64,000 bases of DNA from Zantedeschia hybrid cultivar. Its lineage: Eukaryota; Streptophyta; Magnoliopsida; Alismatales; Araceae. Position numbers and translations under genes: made by a program. Below are positions 1 through 10,801 of the stretch, in pieces. The notes beneath the pieces are model-generated. The model did no database searches. It saw nothing but the letters and a program-made list of their open reading frames with translations, and was not told where the DNA came from. The DNA lies in contig JARZZO010000006.1 in assembly GCA_030544215.1 (NCBI GenBank), positions 50,320,501 through 50,384,500 of the forward strand, written 5' to 3'. Positions within the stretch are counted from its first letter, which is position 1; the number at the start of each line of letters is the position of its first letter.

Positions 1-395
1 AAAGAACCACTCGAGGGCTGGTCCCTCTAATGATTTACTGAACAAGAATGCCAGCGACCTTTTGTCGTTCTGCCAGAAGGAAGATTCGTACATAAACTCC
101 TTCAGGTAGGTGAAGGGGTTACCAGAGCCATTGTACTTTCTATATACTGGCATCTCAGAAGGTGGCAAGTGAAATACTGGCAGACTGGGGAGGGTGATCT
201 CAAGTACAGCCTTGACTCTCATCATCTTCTTGAAACTATTAAATTGCTCGTCCATACGGTCCATCTTCGTGAGTAGAGCCTGAGTCACGGGGTCAATTTG
301 AGGCGGAGGTGGTGATGGAGCATGATGGGCTTGCCTCTTGGAGTAACTGGGGCAAGGGGGGTAGTACAGTTTGTAGGCGCCCGGAACGTCCCCCG
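1..395 (-). pseudogene. Ty3/gypsy gag capsid fragment, cut by window edge
   Basis: Read leftwards, this encodes the front of a retrotransposon gag capsid domain. A proline-rich stretch (SPPPPQIDP) leads into MDRMDEQF, then EMPVYRKYNGSGNPF and SLEGPALEWFF, where the window edge cuts it. The same blocks occur in the plus-strand gag at 12,490-12,780 (MDERF, EMPIYRKYNGTGNPF, SLEGSALEWFF), so this is the Retrotrans_gag family of Ty3/gypsy elements, which forms the virus-like particle. Only about 130 residues are present. The N-terminal gag part expected further right is missing; a probable LTR lies there instead. It is either a broken element or the internal part of a neighbouring copy. Confidence 0.8.
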
Positions 396-472
396 CCGCT
401 ATTGCGGGTTTCAAATCGAGGGCTTCTCCGTTCGTCTTAGCACTGCGGCGATTTAGGAGGGTTAGAAATTAA

Positions 473-485
473 GGTGTAATCGCCA
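473..485 (-). promoter_or_regulatory. Possible primer-binding site next to LTR
   Basis: The sense (minus) sequence TGGCGATTACACC resembles TGGCGATCACGGTGGGAC, which follows the LTR of the related plus-strand element at 10,802. Its place between the putative LTR and the gag fragment fits a decayed tRNA primer-binding site. The preceding bases do not end in CA, so the LTR border is not certain. Confidence 0.3.
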
Positions 486-1773
486 GGAGCATTACCTTAC
501 GGTCCCTGTGCTCCGCAGGATTGTAAGAGTGATCGCGTTCTGAGGGAGCGAAAAATAGTGGTTTCTCCTTCTCTTCCTCCGAGGAGGAGAGCTCGGCAGT
601 CTGCACGCGAAAATGCGGTAAGGATCCCTAAAAAGACAAGACAAGACAAGAGAGGAAAAATGACCCGATTAGAACTGTGACATGTAGAATCTATCCATAA
701 AAATATAAAAATTAACTAGAATTGGAGGGAGACGCACCGGATGGGTGTTTGGGGAGGGAAGGTGACCATATGTTATGGCCACCCACCTCTCGTTTTTTGT
801 TTAAAACCTCTGGGGGAGTAAGGGTTGCTAGGTCATCTTAACATGCATGCATGCAAATGGGGGTGCTCGTGTGTAAAAAGTGAAGTAATAGAGGGTTAAG
901 AATGCAATGAAATGAAGAGGAGAAAAGTAATAGAGGGTTAAGAAGAGAAGTCCATTTGGAGTGTGAAGGATTCCTCTTGAAGCCCCTCATAAAGCTCTCT
1001 GACTCCTTGTCCGCTCGACTCCTCAAAGCCGACTCACTCGCCAACCTCCTCTGAGCCTTCCCTCCCGAAAACTCCTTCTTAACCCCCTCCTCGAGTGGAC
1101 ATGGGGGGTTTAAATAGGTGAAGGAAAAATAGGAGAAAATAGGGGTCTAAATCCCCGTAAATCATCCTGGAGACAATGGGAAGTGGTCAAGGATCGGCGG
1201 TGCTGCGCGCGGCAGTCGCCGGAGTGGGGAATGATCAGAGTAGTGGAGGTGAGGGCGGCGAGCAGAGGAGATCGTGGGGAAGACGAGGTCAAGGATGTAG
1301 TTAGGGGAGTGGACGGCCAGCCAACTTGCCTTCCAATCCCGTGGAAGGCGGGGTAGCTGGCCTTCCACGGAGAGGTGGAAGGCGGCCCGGTTGGCCTTCG
1401 AAGGGTGGTGGAAGGCAAGGGGTGGCCTTCGAAGGGCGGTGGAAGGCGGACTGGCTGGCCTTCGAAGGACGGTGGAAGGCGGACTGGCTGGCCTTCGAAG
1501 GACGGTGGAAGGCGGGCTGGCTGGCCTTCGAAGGACGGTGGAAGGCGGACTGGCTGGCCTTCGAAGGATGGTGGAAGGCGGACTAGCTGGCCTTCGAAGG
1601 ATGGTGGAAGGCGGACTGGCTGGCCTTCCACGAGAAGGTGGCTAGAGTCGGGATTTGGTTAATGGGCCTAGTTATTAGTGGGCTGAAATGGATAAGATGA
1701 GGAGTTTGGTGACGATGGGCTAATGATGGATGGGGTTCATGACCAAAAGGGTGGTCCAAAATCGGTGTCTACA
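486..1773 (-). mobile_element. Ty3/gypsy LTR (minus strand) with internal 33-bp minisatellite
   Basis: In sense orientation this starts TGTAGACACCG at 1,773, directly after a polypurine tract, as a 3' LTR should. It continues through a block shared nearly base for base with 8,007-8,145, then a 33-bp tandem repeat, and a TATA-like TATTTAAA near 1,112. A CT-rich stretch follows. The left (3') border is uncertain: about 486 if the primer-site-like motif at 473-485 is real. Preceded by a polypurine tract and apparently followed by a primer site and gag, it may be an LTR shared by two tandem elements. Confidence 0.55.
1360..1632. repeat. 33-bp tandem minisatellite with CCTTCGAAGG palindromic core
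   Basis: Seven CCTTCGAAGG sites lie at about 1,395, 1,426, 1,459, 1,492, 1,525, 1,558 and 1,591. After the first (31 bp) the period is exactly 33 bp. Each unit also holds GGAAGGC and GCCTTC, which can pair around the core. Because 33 is divisible by three, the array is open in several frames on both strands (an 11-residue FEGQPVRLPPS-type repeat on minus). These frames look like by-products of the period. A second four-unit array of the same repeat is at 7,864-8,006. Confidence 0.95.
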
Positions 1774-1775
1774 AA

Positions 1776-1786
1776 TGCCCCTCCGG
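1776..1786 (-). promoter_or_regulatory. Polypurine tract of minus-strand gypsy element
   Basis: Sense CCGGAGGGGCA followed by two T and then the LTR start TGTAGACACC. This is the usual position and composition of the plus-strand primer of an LTR retrotransposon, and it orients the element to its right (gag at 8.7 kb, protease at 5.4 kb) on the minus strand. Confidence 0.6.
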
Positions 1787-4381
1787 AACACCTGTTTTGC
1801 AGTGGAGTGGAACAAAATGATAAATAGGTGTTCCGAAAATCGAACCTGATTTTGGACGGCCCAGAGAAGGGATGAGCTGTATCCAAAGATGGTATGAGAG
1901 CACGGCAAATGCATGAGAGCTAGCTATTCGAATTGCAAGGGTGACTAAGAGGAGGAACAAAATTCAGACTAGAGAATCACAATCTGTGGGACCTTCGGGT
2001 GCTGGAACCGCGAGGCCTTGGCGCACCAGGATGGAACGATCTGGCCCAAGGGGATCTCAAGCATGAAAGATGGAGGAGTGTGACTTGAAATGGTCTCGAC
2101 ACAACGGGCGCACGGTGGCCTGGCGCATCAGGTGATCGCCAAGTTAGAGAATCTAAAGCACACGCATTGGAAAAGGATGAGGTCTCGCAATTCAAAGGGC
2201 TAACAGACGAACAATCGCCAGACTCACAGATCAGCAATGGGTTAAGCAGAGTGATAAATTATGGTCATTGCCCCTAGGGCGAGGATGGATGCTTATGCAA
2301 ATGCATGCTGGTTCAAAATTGAAAAACAAATTCCTAATGCAAACAGAAGGGATTTATTTGCCAATCGAATAACTTGGGGAATATAGACTCCTCATTGTTT
2401 TGTTAAAAGAGGAACTCAGAGTCTATACACCCAAAGTTATTAGCCTCCTGTGTCTTCAATCCTACTTGCTTCCGATTCCCTGCAGCTGCAAGAACGCACA
2501 TCAACAAATGTAAATAATCAATGATCCACAATATCTTAATGACAAGCAGCAAGGAAACGAGGGACAAAAGTCCATGTCGAGTCGAAGCCAGCACGGAAGA
2601 TATGGACATTCTCAAAGTAGAATGCCAATCCGGCTGCTTTTGGCTTCGACTCGACAGCAAAAGTGTCCGCCTTTTGGACATAGAATCTTTTTCCTGTATG
2701 CACAATAATGAGGGGAAAATAGTTAGTAGTATCTGTTTTCGGCCCCTTGCCCAAAAAAGAGCAACTACCTTTTCCCTAGCCTTCGCATAGGGTCAAGGGG
2801 TCGTGTCCTACTAACCAGACAAAAGGAAGAGTATTGAAATTGATGCGACAAGTAAATATGCAAATACTGGTGGATATTAACAAATGGGGGGTGTGATGAA
2901 CGAAAACATGTTTTTGATTCCGACCATCTGGTGACTGCCCAAACTTAGCCTAATTGAATGATGAAAAGGAAATGCACACTCAACTTCCCAGGTATCCTAA
3001 GCACACACCTAGATTGATTTGGGCCTCTAGACTCCTCAAACTAACCTTGACCGGCTAAGACTCATACTGATGACAATACCGTCATGTCATGCTTAGGCTC
3101 CCAGCTGCTTCCGACCACCAAGTTTGCCAAAAAAGTTTTCAAGGTAAATGATTTGCCCGACCCGGGTCTCTTTCCTCACAATCTAGAAGGTATAAGATGG
3201 AACACCTTGGAACCCTAACGGTCAACCGCGCGACGTTGACCCGGAATCAGACGTCGTCGCACCTATTGGTGACGTGCATGCATTGACCTAAGCCCGAAGT
3301 CTTCGAGAGTGCTCATTGAGATTATGGTTAAGGAATTGGTTCACCAGAAACACTGACATTACTCTTCACCCATTTTGGACTCCTGTGATCATGTGAGCAT
3401 GTGACGATTTTTGAAAAACGAACCATTTTAAAATGATGTTCGGTCTTTAGATAGCGGTCTCGTGCTAAAACCTTGAGGGGGAAAAGTGAAGAAATTTTAG
3501 AGACAAACCTCATAGGAGGATCAACAAAACCGTTAAAAGGGCGAGCTGTGACAAAACGGACCCCTTTTGGATCTCCTAGATGCCCCTATTTTGACTTTTC
3601 AGGCCTTTGGTAGATTTCATGGCCAGGCACGGTCACGACCAGGCTTTTTTGTATGATTGTTTGAACCCCCTTTTTTTTTTTGTATTTCTTTTCCACTCTT
3701 GACATTTTTCGGGGTTATTTGATATTCTGCCTGCGGGGACACTGCCCCCTTCACGTGCTCTGGTCCTTTACATTTCATTTTTGGGCCCTTTTGAGGGGTT
3801 ACATCTATCGGGTTCTTAAGGAACCACAGTTTGCTGAGCTCGACCGTTTAAGGGTGTCGACTGTCCTGATCGGTCGAGAGACGAAGAGCAAAGGTTGCAT
3901 TTTGACAGTATACTAAAGACTTTGAACTCATTTTAAACAGGTTCCCTTTGAAAAACGTGTAGGTGTGTGCATCTCATGATGATCATAGGGATCCGTATGA
4001 AAGTAAAGTAGACACGTCCAAGGTTCTGGTGGACCAAAGCCTTAGCCAAACCTTAATGTCAACCCAATCTATCATGCAACTAGACCTAGACAGGGGGTAA
4101 CGTGGCAGTCACCAGACAGTTGGATTTTGTGCTTTTCTAATTTTTTGTCATTTTCATTGAGGTATGCACATATTTACAAATATTTTTGATGCTTTTTTGA
4201 TATTCGATTTTTTTGAGATTTTTTATTTTTTTTTGTGCATTTAAAGGGTAGAATCTTTAGATAGACTCCTATCCAAAGAAAAACATTTTTAAAAAAAAAA
4301 AATATTTACACTTATTTGCTAACTCTTGAACTAGAAATAAAAGAACTTACTTATCTCTACAACTCTTAGATAAAGAGGAAG
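1787..4381 (-). other. Non-coding 3' internal region of gypsy element G1
   Basis: There is no recognisable reverse transcriptase, RNase H or integrase here, although these would be expected between the protease at 4.4-5.5 kb and the polypurine tract. Longer open frames (up to about 100 codons) have no motif I recognise. The stretch 2,880-3,300 is unique-looking, and 4,140-4,330 is T/A-rich. Either pol was deleted long ago or the element is a non-autonomous derivative carrying gag and protease only. Confidence 0.5.
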
Positions 4382-5482
4382 CTATCTAATCCCTAAGCGA
4401 TTATGCACAAGACTCTGAGAGTGAGTCAGACATGTTACAAGGGCGGGTCCTTGAGACAGAGACCCAATGATGGCAGAAGTGCCCCAGTATGTTGGCCCCT
4501 CATGGGAGTGAGACTTTTCCTCTTTTTGGGGGTCGTAGTCTCCAAGCATAAAACACTCAGGGGAATGTACTACGACCGGTGATAGAAACCTGAGAAGGGA
4601 AGGTGTGTGAAAAAGTAAGGGAATGAGAGCGGTGGGTACCGGTTCATCCCTCACTAAGGAGGCTCCTTCTCGTCGAGTGGTTGATTCATAGAACAGCAGC
4701 TGTGTAGCGAAACCTTCTTCATCTTCTCTTTGAACTTCATTGATTGTTTCTTTCAACTCATCCTCAAGATAGTGTATCTTGAGTACCTCTTGATTTTCCT
4801 TCACAAAGTGATCCAAGATACTCCATTTTCTTGATCCCTTAGTTGGTTTGGTTGGTAGATAACCCAATCTGAATCCCCCAATGGTCGGATTTTCAAAGAC
4901 AGGCTCTTGAATTCCTTGCTCTTCCTTGCCTAACTCAGATCCCGAACTATACCCCATTTTGTCCATAAGCTGCCAACCTATACTAGGCCGGGGCTTGGCC
5001 TGAGAGTCAACAGATGAAAGGATGGGCTCTTTCCCTTTTCCAGAAGTGATCATGGATGGAATTTGTTCAATCGAGACTGAGTCCAAAGACTGAAGATAGC
5101 GAGTTCTCTGCATTTTGACAATCTTCCCATTGCATGGGAATTTATAGCATTGATGATTAGTGGAGGGTACTCCCAGAGTTTGGTCCATCCAAGGCCTTCC
5201 CAGAATGACGTTGCATATGGGCTTGACATTAAGGATGCATAATTCAAAGATCATGGCCACTGGACCAATTTCCAGTTTCCCATTAGTTGGTCTTTGAGAA
5301 TTATCATAGGTTGAGACCATCATGGAAGTAGACTCAATCTTTTCTGGATCAACCCCTATTTTCTTGAGGGTCTTGAGTGGACAAACATTGATTGATGCGC
5401 CGGTATCCAATGAGTGACCCTTGAGTGTTGCAGCTAAGCATGAGGGAAGGGATTGGCATTCAGGGGGAGCTAGATCCTTATC
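4382..5482 (-). pseudogene. Ty3/gypsy retropepsin with downstream G-patch domain
   Basis: The frame runs from DKDLAPPECQ at 5,482 to a stop at 4,382, with no start codon of its own because it is the middle of a polyprotein. The aspartic protease signature LDTGASINVCPL is at about 5,405-5,370; DTGA is intact. About 150 residues later comes a G-patch-like segment, GWQLMDKMGYSSGSELGKEEQGI, containing the expected MGY, LGK and QGI blocks. The protease would process Gag-Pol in the particle. G-patch domains after the protease are known in betaretroviruses and some plant gypsy lineages, where they bind nucleic acid. The C-terminal 100 residues are unrecognised. The upstream reading frame continues on the far side of the LTR at 5,483-6,973. 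Confidence 0.8.
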
Positions 5483-6973
5483 TGTGAGAATTTGAAATAA
5501 ACTAATTACTTAATTAAACTAAAACTAAATTAACTAATATTACCTAAAAATATAATTATATAAAGTAAACAAACATTTTTCTCTCTTTTCTTTTTCAGAA
5601 ATTAAACACAAACGCAATTAAGAAATAAGCACGACAAAGAAAATTACAACATCAAAGACAAACTATTAAATGTATAAATCATTAATTGTCATGAATCAAA
5701 TAACCTAATTATCAACTAATAATTAATTACACAACAACTATTCAAGAGCTATTCTTAATTAAATAACCAAAAACTAACTAAATAATACTAACACTACCCC
5801 TAATTAAAGAACAAAGACTATGCTAATGGGGGAAATAAAAAGGGCAACACAACAAAATCTGTGGGTCTGCCGGTGCAGTGGTCCACTAGGAAAAGGGGGG
5901 TGGCGCAGTGGACCACTGCTGGGAAGCAAGCTGCTGCTGGCAGGTGGTGGTGGATGCTGCCGGCTGGTGTTGGTGCTGGTGCTGGTGGCTGGAGCTGCGT
6001 TGCTGCATGCGTGGAAGAGGTGCAGGTGGTTGATGCCTTGGAAGCTGCTGCGTGGGAGGTGCTGCCGTGAACACTTAGCAGGCTGGTTGGCGTGGGGAAA
6101 AGCTTGGAGCTGCTGCTTGCTGGAGGAGAGAACTAGCTGCTGCTGCGTGGGAGGTGCTGGCTTCACCAACGTGGGATGCAGCTGCTGGAAGCTTGGTGGA
6201 AGGGCAGCAGGATGCTGGACGAGCAGGGAAGAGAGAGGGGAGACCGAGAAAGAGAGAACAGAGAGAGAGAAACGTGGAGAGGGAGAGGAAATAGAAGAGA
6301 GAGGGAAAACCGACTAGGAATTAAAATTGGGAAAAACCAAACGTGGGGGAGAGAGAGCTGGTTGAGAGGAATTTGTGGGAATTTATAGAGAGGAGGAGGA
6401 GGAGAGGTGCTGGGTTTGAGTTGGACAAGGAGGAGGATATGTGGGAGACTTGGAGAAGGGACAGGATTTGGAAGAGGAAATTGGAATAGGATTCGACTTT
6501 CTAAAACGGGAAGAGAGAGAGAGTTTTTTTTAAAATAAAGGAAAGGATGTGTTTAGGAAATCGGAGAGACGGAGGGAAATAGTGGGTTTTGGGAAACTCC
6601 AGTGAAAGAAGGAGTCAATTTGTATTTTTACCCCTGTTTTAGTTGAAATCCGCACACCGGACCACTCTCAAATTTCCGGAAACTCCTCCAGCTGCACTGC
6701 ATCCTCGGCATGTCCTGTTCACATCAAATAAATATAATTTAGCGCATTATCATAAAAATATCATCATATTTATTCATTTCGACTCGGTTTTATCGAAAAA
6801 CCGCAAATGCGCTACACTCCTTTGATCACATGAAATGACGATGTTTTTAAGTCAGAATTTGATGAAATTGGTACCGTTGGACTTGTTACACAATTATCTA
6901 TCATTTTATGCTATTTTGCAGATAAAAACATGAGTATGATGCAAATGGTTGCCCTTAAATGATCAATTTAACA
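5483..6973 (-). mobile_element. Solo LTR (about 1.49 kb) inserted into the gypsy polyprotein
   Basis: The block starts TGTGAGAA and ends TTTAACA on plus, so it has TG...CA termini. It is flanked by CCTTATC (5,476-5,482) and CTTTATC (6,974-6,980), an imperfect 7-bp duplication. Without it the polyprotein reads straight from the TISDK end of the upstream part into DLAPPECQ and the protease. In minus orientation there is a TATA box (TATAAAT, 6,381-6,387) followed by a long CT-rich transcribed-type region, as in LTR promoters. There is no internal region, so it is a solo LTR left by LTR-LTR recombination. An intron is excluded because GT...AG removal does not keep the frame. Confidence 0.75.
6381..6387 (-). 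promoter_or_regulatory. TATA box of the solo LTR
   Basis: Sense CTATAAATTCC, followed by a long CT/GA-rich stretch (6,200-6,370) that looks like a retrotransposon 5' transcript start region. Confidence 0.5.
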
Positions 6974-7855
6974 CTTTATCAGATATCGTAGGTGCCTTGG
7001 TGACTGAGAGAATGGCATTTGTGACTCCCCTGATAGGAAGATCTTCATTGACTGTGATTCGCTGGAGGAATTTGAACAATGTCTCCCTGTGTGTAGGAGA
7101 TCTCCTAATCAACTCTAGGATCGAAATCTTGGCGGGAGTTTTCCCTAGATGTTGTAGGATGTCATACTTGGATTGAGTAATCCTTCTAGACAGATTTGAA
7201 TCCTCTTGGGAGTCCAAGGGTTGACTTGTTGAGGGAATGATGCAATTTCTCAATGTAACACCAATCGGACTGGGATCTACTGCTTGATCTGACTTTAGTG
7301 GTTGAACTGGTGATGAATTTATTAAGTAGAATTGGGTTACTGGACCCGGCTTTATTGTTTGACACAAGATGGATAGAGAAGGTTCTCTGATTGAAATTGA
7401 GGGAACTTGGGCTAGAGTGACTGGGTTGATGGCTGTTGGTTGTTCCCTAGGTCGTATCAAGACCAAAGGTTTGTCTTCGATAATAGTGGAGACTCCTTGC
7501 AACGGCTCTCTAGGTTTGGTCATCCTAGTGGGGCACTCACGCCATATCCCAACCTCTTCATACTCCCAGTACTGTCCTCTGCGATCGACATTTGGTTCCA
7601 AATTTTTGACAAAGGTGCTCACCCTTTCTAGAGAGCTAGATGGATCTCGAGCTTCCTGATGAGAGGGCGGAGGGCCCTTGACTTTCAAGGTTTCAGTAGC
7701 CTCTTTCATGTGCCCCCAATTGATCTTGGCGCTAAAGGAAAGGGGAACTGCTGAATATGGTTTCTGATTGGATTGGTTGTCTGATCTGGATATAGGACTG
7801 GGTGACCTAAAGGGTTGCCCCAAGGCACTCACATGTTCCTCTATTGGTGGAATTT
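6974..7855 (-). pseudogene. Gypsy polyprotein segment between gag and protease
   Basis: An open stretch of about 290 codons, ending at TISDK where the solo LTR interrupts it. The segment KINWGHMKEATETLKVKG and, near the end, YDILQHLGKTPAKISILELI and SPTHRETLFKFLQ match the usual plant gypsy arrangement in which an ISIxELLxxSPTHR block immediately precedes the protease. It has no enzymatic motif and is a linker region of Gag-Pol. Upstream it runs into the LTR fragment at 7,856-8,145 instead of the zinc-knuckle end of gag, so the gag capsid has been lost from this copy. Confidence 0.7.
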
Positions 7856-8145
7856 GTGTAGTCCCTTCGAAGGACGGTGGAAGGCGGACTGGCTGGCCTT
7901 CGAAGGGTGGTGGAAGGCGGGCGGGCTGGCCTTCGAAGGACTGTGGAAGACGGACTGGCTGGCCTTCGAAGGGTGGTGGAAGGCGGACTGGCTGGCCTTC
8001 CACGAGAAGGTAGCTAGAGTCAGGATTTGGTTAATGGGCCTAGTTATTAGTGGGCTGAGATGGCTAAGATGAGGGGTTTGGTGACGATGGGCTAACGATG
8101 GATGGGGTTCATGACCAAAAGGGTGGTCCAAAATCAATGTCTACA
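7856..8145 (-). mobile_element. LTR fragment with 33-bp repeats inside the gag region
   Basis: The right 140 bases (8,007-8,145) match 1,633-1,773 almost base for base and end in the same TGTCTACA, that is, the LTR sense start TGTAGACA. Four 33-bp repeat units follow, then the sequence breaks at about 7,860. So this is the first 290 bases of the same LTR lying where the gag capsid should be. It may be a truncated LTR insertion or the junction of a deletion between two element copies. Confidence 0.7.
7864..8006. repeat. 33-bp minisatellite, second array
   Basis: CCTTCGAAGG sites at about 7,864, 7,897, 7,930 and 7,963 with an exact 33-bp period, closing with GGCCTTCCACGAGAAGG as in the first array at 1,360-1,632. 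Four units against seven show copy-number change between copies of the same LTR. Confidence 0.95.
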
Positions 8146-8755
8146 CGGTTGAGGTCCGGCGACGCTTCCGCCATGCCCGAAGGCATTTTGGTGAGTTGGC
8201 GTATGTGGTCAAGTCGGGAATCTCGGGGAAGATTGTTGTGGCCCAGACGGCCAGGGAGTAGAAATACGGAGACCCTCCATGGCTTGATGAACAGAGGGAA
8301 TATGGTAAGGGGGAGGAACTTGACGAACAACAGGGGGAACCGCAGGATTTGGTTCATCATAACGTAAAGGCATCTTCCCATTAAGAATAGACTGGATCGC
8401 CTCAAGTTGTTGAGAGTTCACGTGGGTAGCAAGAGCTCCAAGACGGTAACCAGATCAGGAGGGTTGTTAGACAAAGGCTCAGCTTGATCTTGAGCCACCT
8501 CATAAGTGGGATTGGAGATTACATGCACATGAGGATGATTAGTACCAGGATCATACTGGCCATCGGTAAACTGAGCCTGATAGAGGACATAAGTGTCTCC
8601 CTCGTATTCAGCGTGAAAGGAGTTGGTGTTGTGGGGGGGAATTAGCATCTCCCCCGTTCTCATAATGGTAATCATAACTGCGATGGGCATTAGCATCTCC
8701 CTCGTATCCAAACACATCTTCCTGTTTAATGGAAACCATGCCGAGAGTTCTACCT
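8146..8755 (-). pseudogene. Gypsy gag N-terminal region (minus strand)
   Basis: Read leftwards from about 8,755, the frame gives LGMVSIKQEDVFGYEGDANA, then after a frameshift YEGDTYVLYQAQF, HPHVHVISNPTYEVAQDQAE and QLEAIQSILNGKMPLRYDEP, with QAMEGLRIST near the end. The plus-strand gag at 11,820-12,290 has the same blocks (EYEGDAYAP, RIHVISNPTVERAQDH, QFEAIQSILKGKAPL, QAMEGLRIST). This is the variable N-terminal part of gag in this family, of unknown structure. It has at least one frameshift, and the LTR fragment at 7,856-8,145 cuts it off. Confidence 0.7.
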
Positions 8756-9670
8756 GATCAGAGTATTATGATATTAATTTTTTGACAAAAATTCAAACAG
8801 GTTATGCAAAGGATTTAGCAAACAAGTGGATGGTTACGTTATCTTAGGATTCTTTGTGAATTATTTGAATTGTTAAACATAAGTTCACTCAACGGGGTAG
8901 GATCCTAGTTTCAGTTTAGTTTTTCCACTGTTATAGTCTATAGTTCTCTCACAACGGTATGAATGACTAACCAAGACTTCAATTGGTACAACCAACCCAA
9001 TGAACAGGGAGGAATTCTCCGCGTTTGGAGACTTATGGAGGTCTTAACACAAACCACTCTAGTTTGACTGAGAGACCGACCCAGTCAGAGAGAGGTGAGA
9101 GTGCTAAGAAAGGTGTTCCTAAAAGACAGAATAAACCCCGATGCAAATGACCTACAGCCTAGATGGCCTCTAATGCACTATAGTAAATATAGGTAATCAA
9201 CAAATGATCAAAAATCCGAGGACTAATGGCCAGAAGAAAAGCTGCCTGAAATGCGTCGATCTGAGTCGACGTTATTCAACACAGTTACTTTTGGTCACAG
9301 TGGCTCGAGCAACCAGACCCTCAGAATATGTAAGTTTAATGGTGTCCTGCACGGGCGATGTCCTTTCGAAAGACGTCGTTCTGTGTTGACGCTATTCAAC
9401 CTCGAAAAGCAGTAAACAGTAAAAATATCAGGGGCAATCTCCTACCAACTTAACAAGATGAATAGAGGATCAAGTATTCTTGCGAAACAATTTAAACAGA
9501 TAAGTTAATCATACAACACCATAGATATCAATTCAAATAAGACACACTCTCCAATACCACAACTCTAAGATTCTCATCATATGATGTTAAGAGCGTGTCA
9601 CATCACACCTTGGCATCACCTTTTCAGTACATTTTATTCCCTTGCAAAGTCAATGCCAAGGTGGGACAAC
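8756..9670 (-). other. 5' leader of gypsy element G1, inverted copy of the G2 leader
   Basis: There is no gene here. The sequence is a diverged inverted copy of 10,980-11,790: for example, the region around 9,050-9,080 (CCTCCATAAG motif reversed) matches 11,500-11,540, and 9,500-9,590 matches 10,995-11,080. It is therefore the untranslated leader of the minus-strand element. It holds several CGTCG...CGACG palindromes (about 9,249 and 9,364). It ends abruptly where the plus-strand LTR begins, so the 5' LTR of G1 is missing. Confidence 0.55.
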
Positions 9671-10795
9671 TGTAGATACGCTAATTTTTACATCATATTG
9701 AGTAAATTTCATGTTACAATGATAATGCCCCAGAATGGTCTGATGTTTAATCATTAATTAATTTTTATTTATTTTCTCTCGAAATTTGTTGAATCACGTC
9801 GCCTATACACGACGCCATTTGGATTCTTAGTAGAAATCAATTCGGAATTAAAATTAGTAAATTTAAGGGGATTCAACTGAATAGCGTCGCCCTTACACGA
9901 TGCTATTTAGGTCCTAATCTGCCTAGGTTTACTATTTCTAATTCTGGTTAATTTCCTAAATTATCTAAATCACGTCGCGTGTACACGACGCGTTTCATGT
10001 TTCCTAATTGTGTTTGGATTTCCTTTCCGAATTTATTTCTATTTTGGCCGCATTAATTAACTAAAAGGTGTTCCTCTTGAACGACGCATTTTAAGAGTTT
10101 CTTGATAAGCAAGATTTGGCCGAGATAATCATGTTCCAGAGGATGGAAGGATTTTCAATTCCCTTCATGATCGTCCAAGGCAAGCCCGAACTGTAGGAGA
10201 GCCCTTTTGAAGGCCAAATACCATAAAGTTATTTCTTATAAATACATGTGGACATTGATCTATGAAAAGGGTTAGAAGTTGGAGGTTGAGAAAAGGGTTG
10301 GCAATTGGTGAATTAGGAGCTTTCTACAAGGTGTTCGAAGATCCTCAAGAAGAAAACGAGGATAGCAAGAAGGATCCCGTTTCTTCATCCTTTTCTTCCA
10401 TTGAAGCTCAAGAAGATTAAGGCTTTCAAGGAGCCAAACCAACCATATTTTTCTTAGTTTTTTTTCTTGTTCATTTTCATATGATTTTTCATTGCATCAA
10501 TTCATCATACACACTCACTTCATAATTTCCAAACCTACATCTCCTTTAGGGGTTTAAAAGAACACAAAACAAGTACAAAAGAAGAACAAGAGTAAAGAAA
10601 GAGAAGGCTCTTTTCTTTCGGCCGACTGAAAGAGATGAACAAAAAAAATCCCATATTCTCCCAATTTGCAAGGTTAGTAAGCGATCACTTTCCCTTTGAA
10701 ACCCTCGGTTTCTGACAATCACAATTATTTTCATATTGTTAATCATAGTAAACACATAATAACATGATGAACACACACCCTTTTTAAGCACTACA
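9671..10795 (+). mobile_element. LTR of gypsy element G2 (5' LTR, plus strand)
   Basis: The 1,125-bp block starts TGTAGATACGC and ends CACTACA. A TATA box (TATAAATA) is at 10,237-10,244, and a tRNA-primer-like TGGCGATCACGGTGGGAC follows shortly after the end. Gag lies downstream on the same strand, so this is the 5' LTR. Three spaced palindromes with CGTCG and CGACG arms are at about 9,796, 9,885 and 9,967. The matching 3' LTR is not in the window; a copia LTR truncates the element at 13,697. Confidence 0.75.
10237..10244 (+). promoter_or_regulatory. TATA box of the G2 LTR
   Basis: TATAAATA about 570 bases into the LTR, preceded by GC-poor U3 and followed by a GA-rich stretch. Position and sequence fit the LTR promoter. 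Confidence 0.55.
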
Positions 10796-10801
10796 GCTTT
10801 T

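Noticed and set aside
1110..1662. Open frames of 84-173 codons across the 33-bp repeat, on both strands
   Set aside because: A period divisible by three keeps several frames open at once; the repeat lies in an LTR and has no start context or domain. Not a protein gene.
5483..6973. Intron on the minus strand (TTCTCACAG looks like an acceptor)
   Set aside because: Using the GT at the other side shifts the frame and brings a stop (TAG) within a few codons, whereas removal at the TG...CA ends restores the frame. TATA box and CT-rich region fit an LTR.
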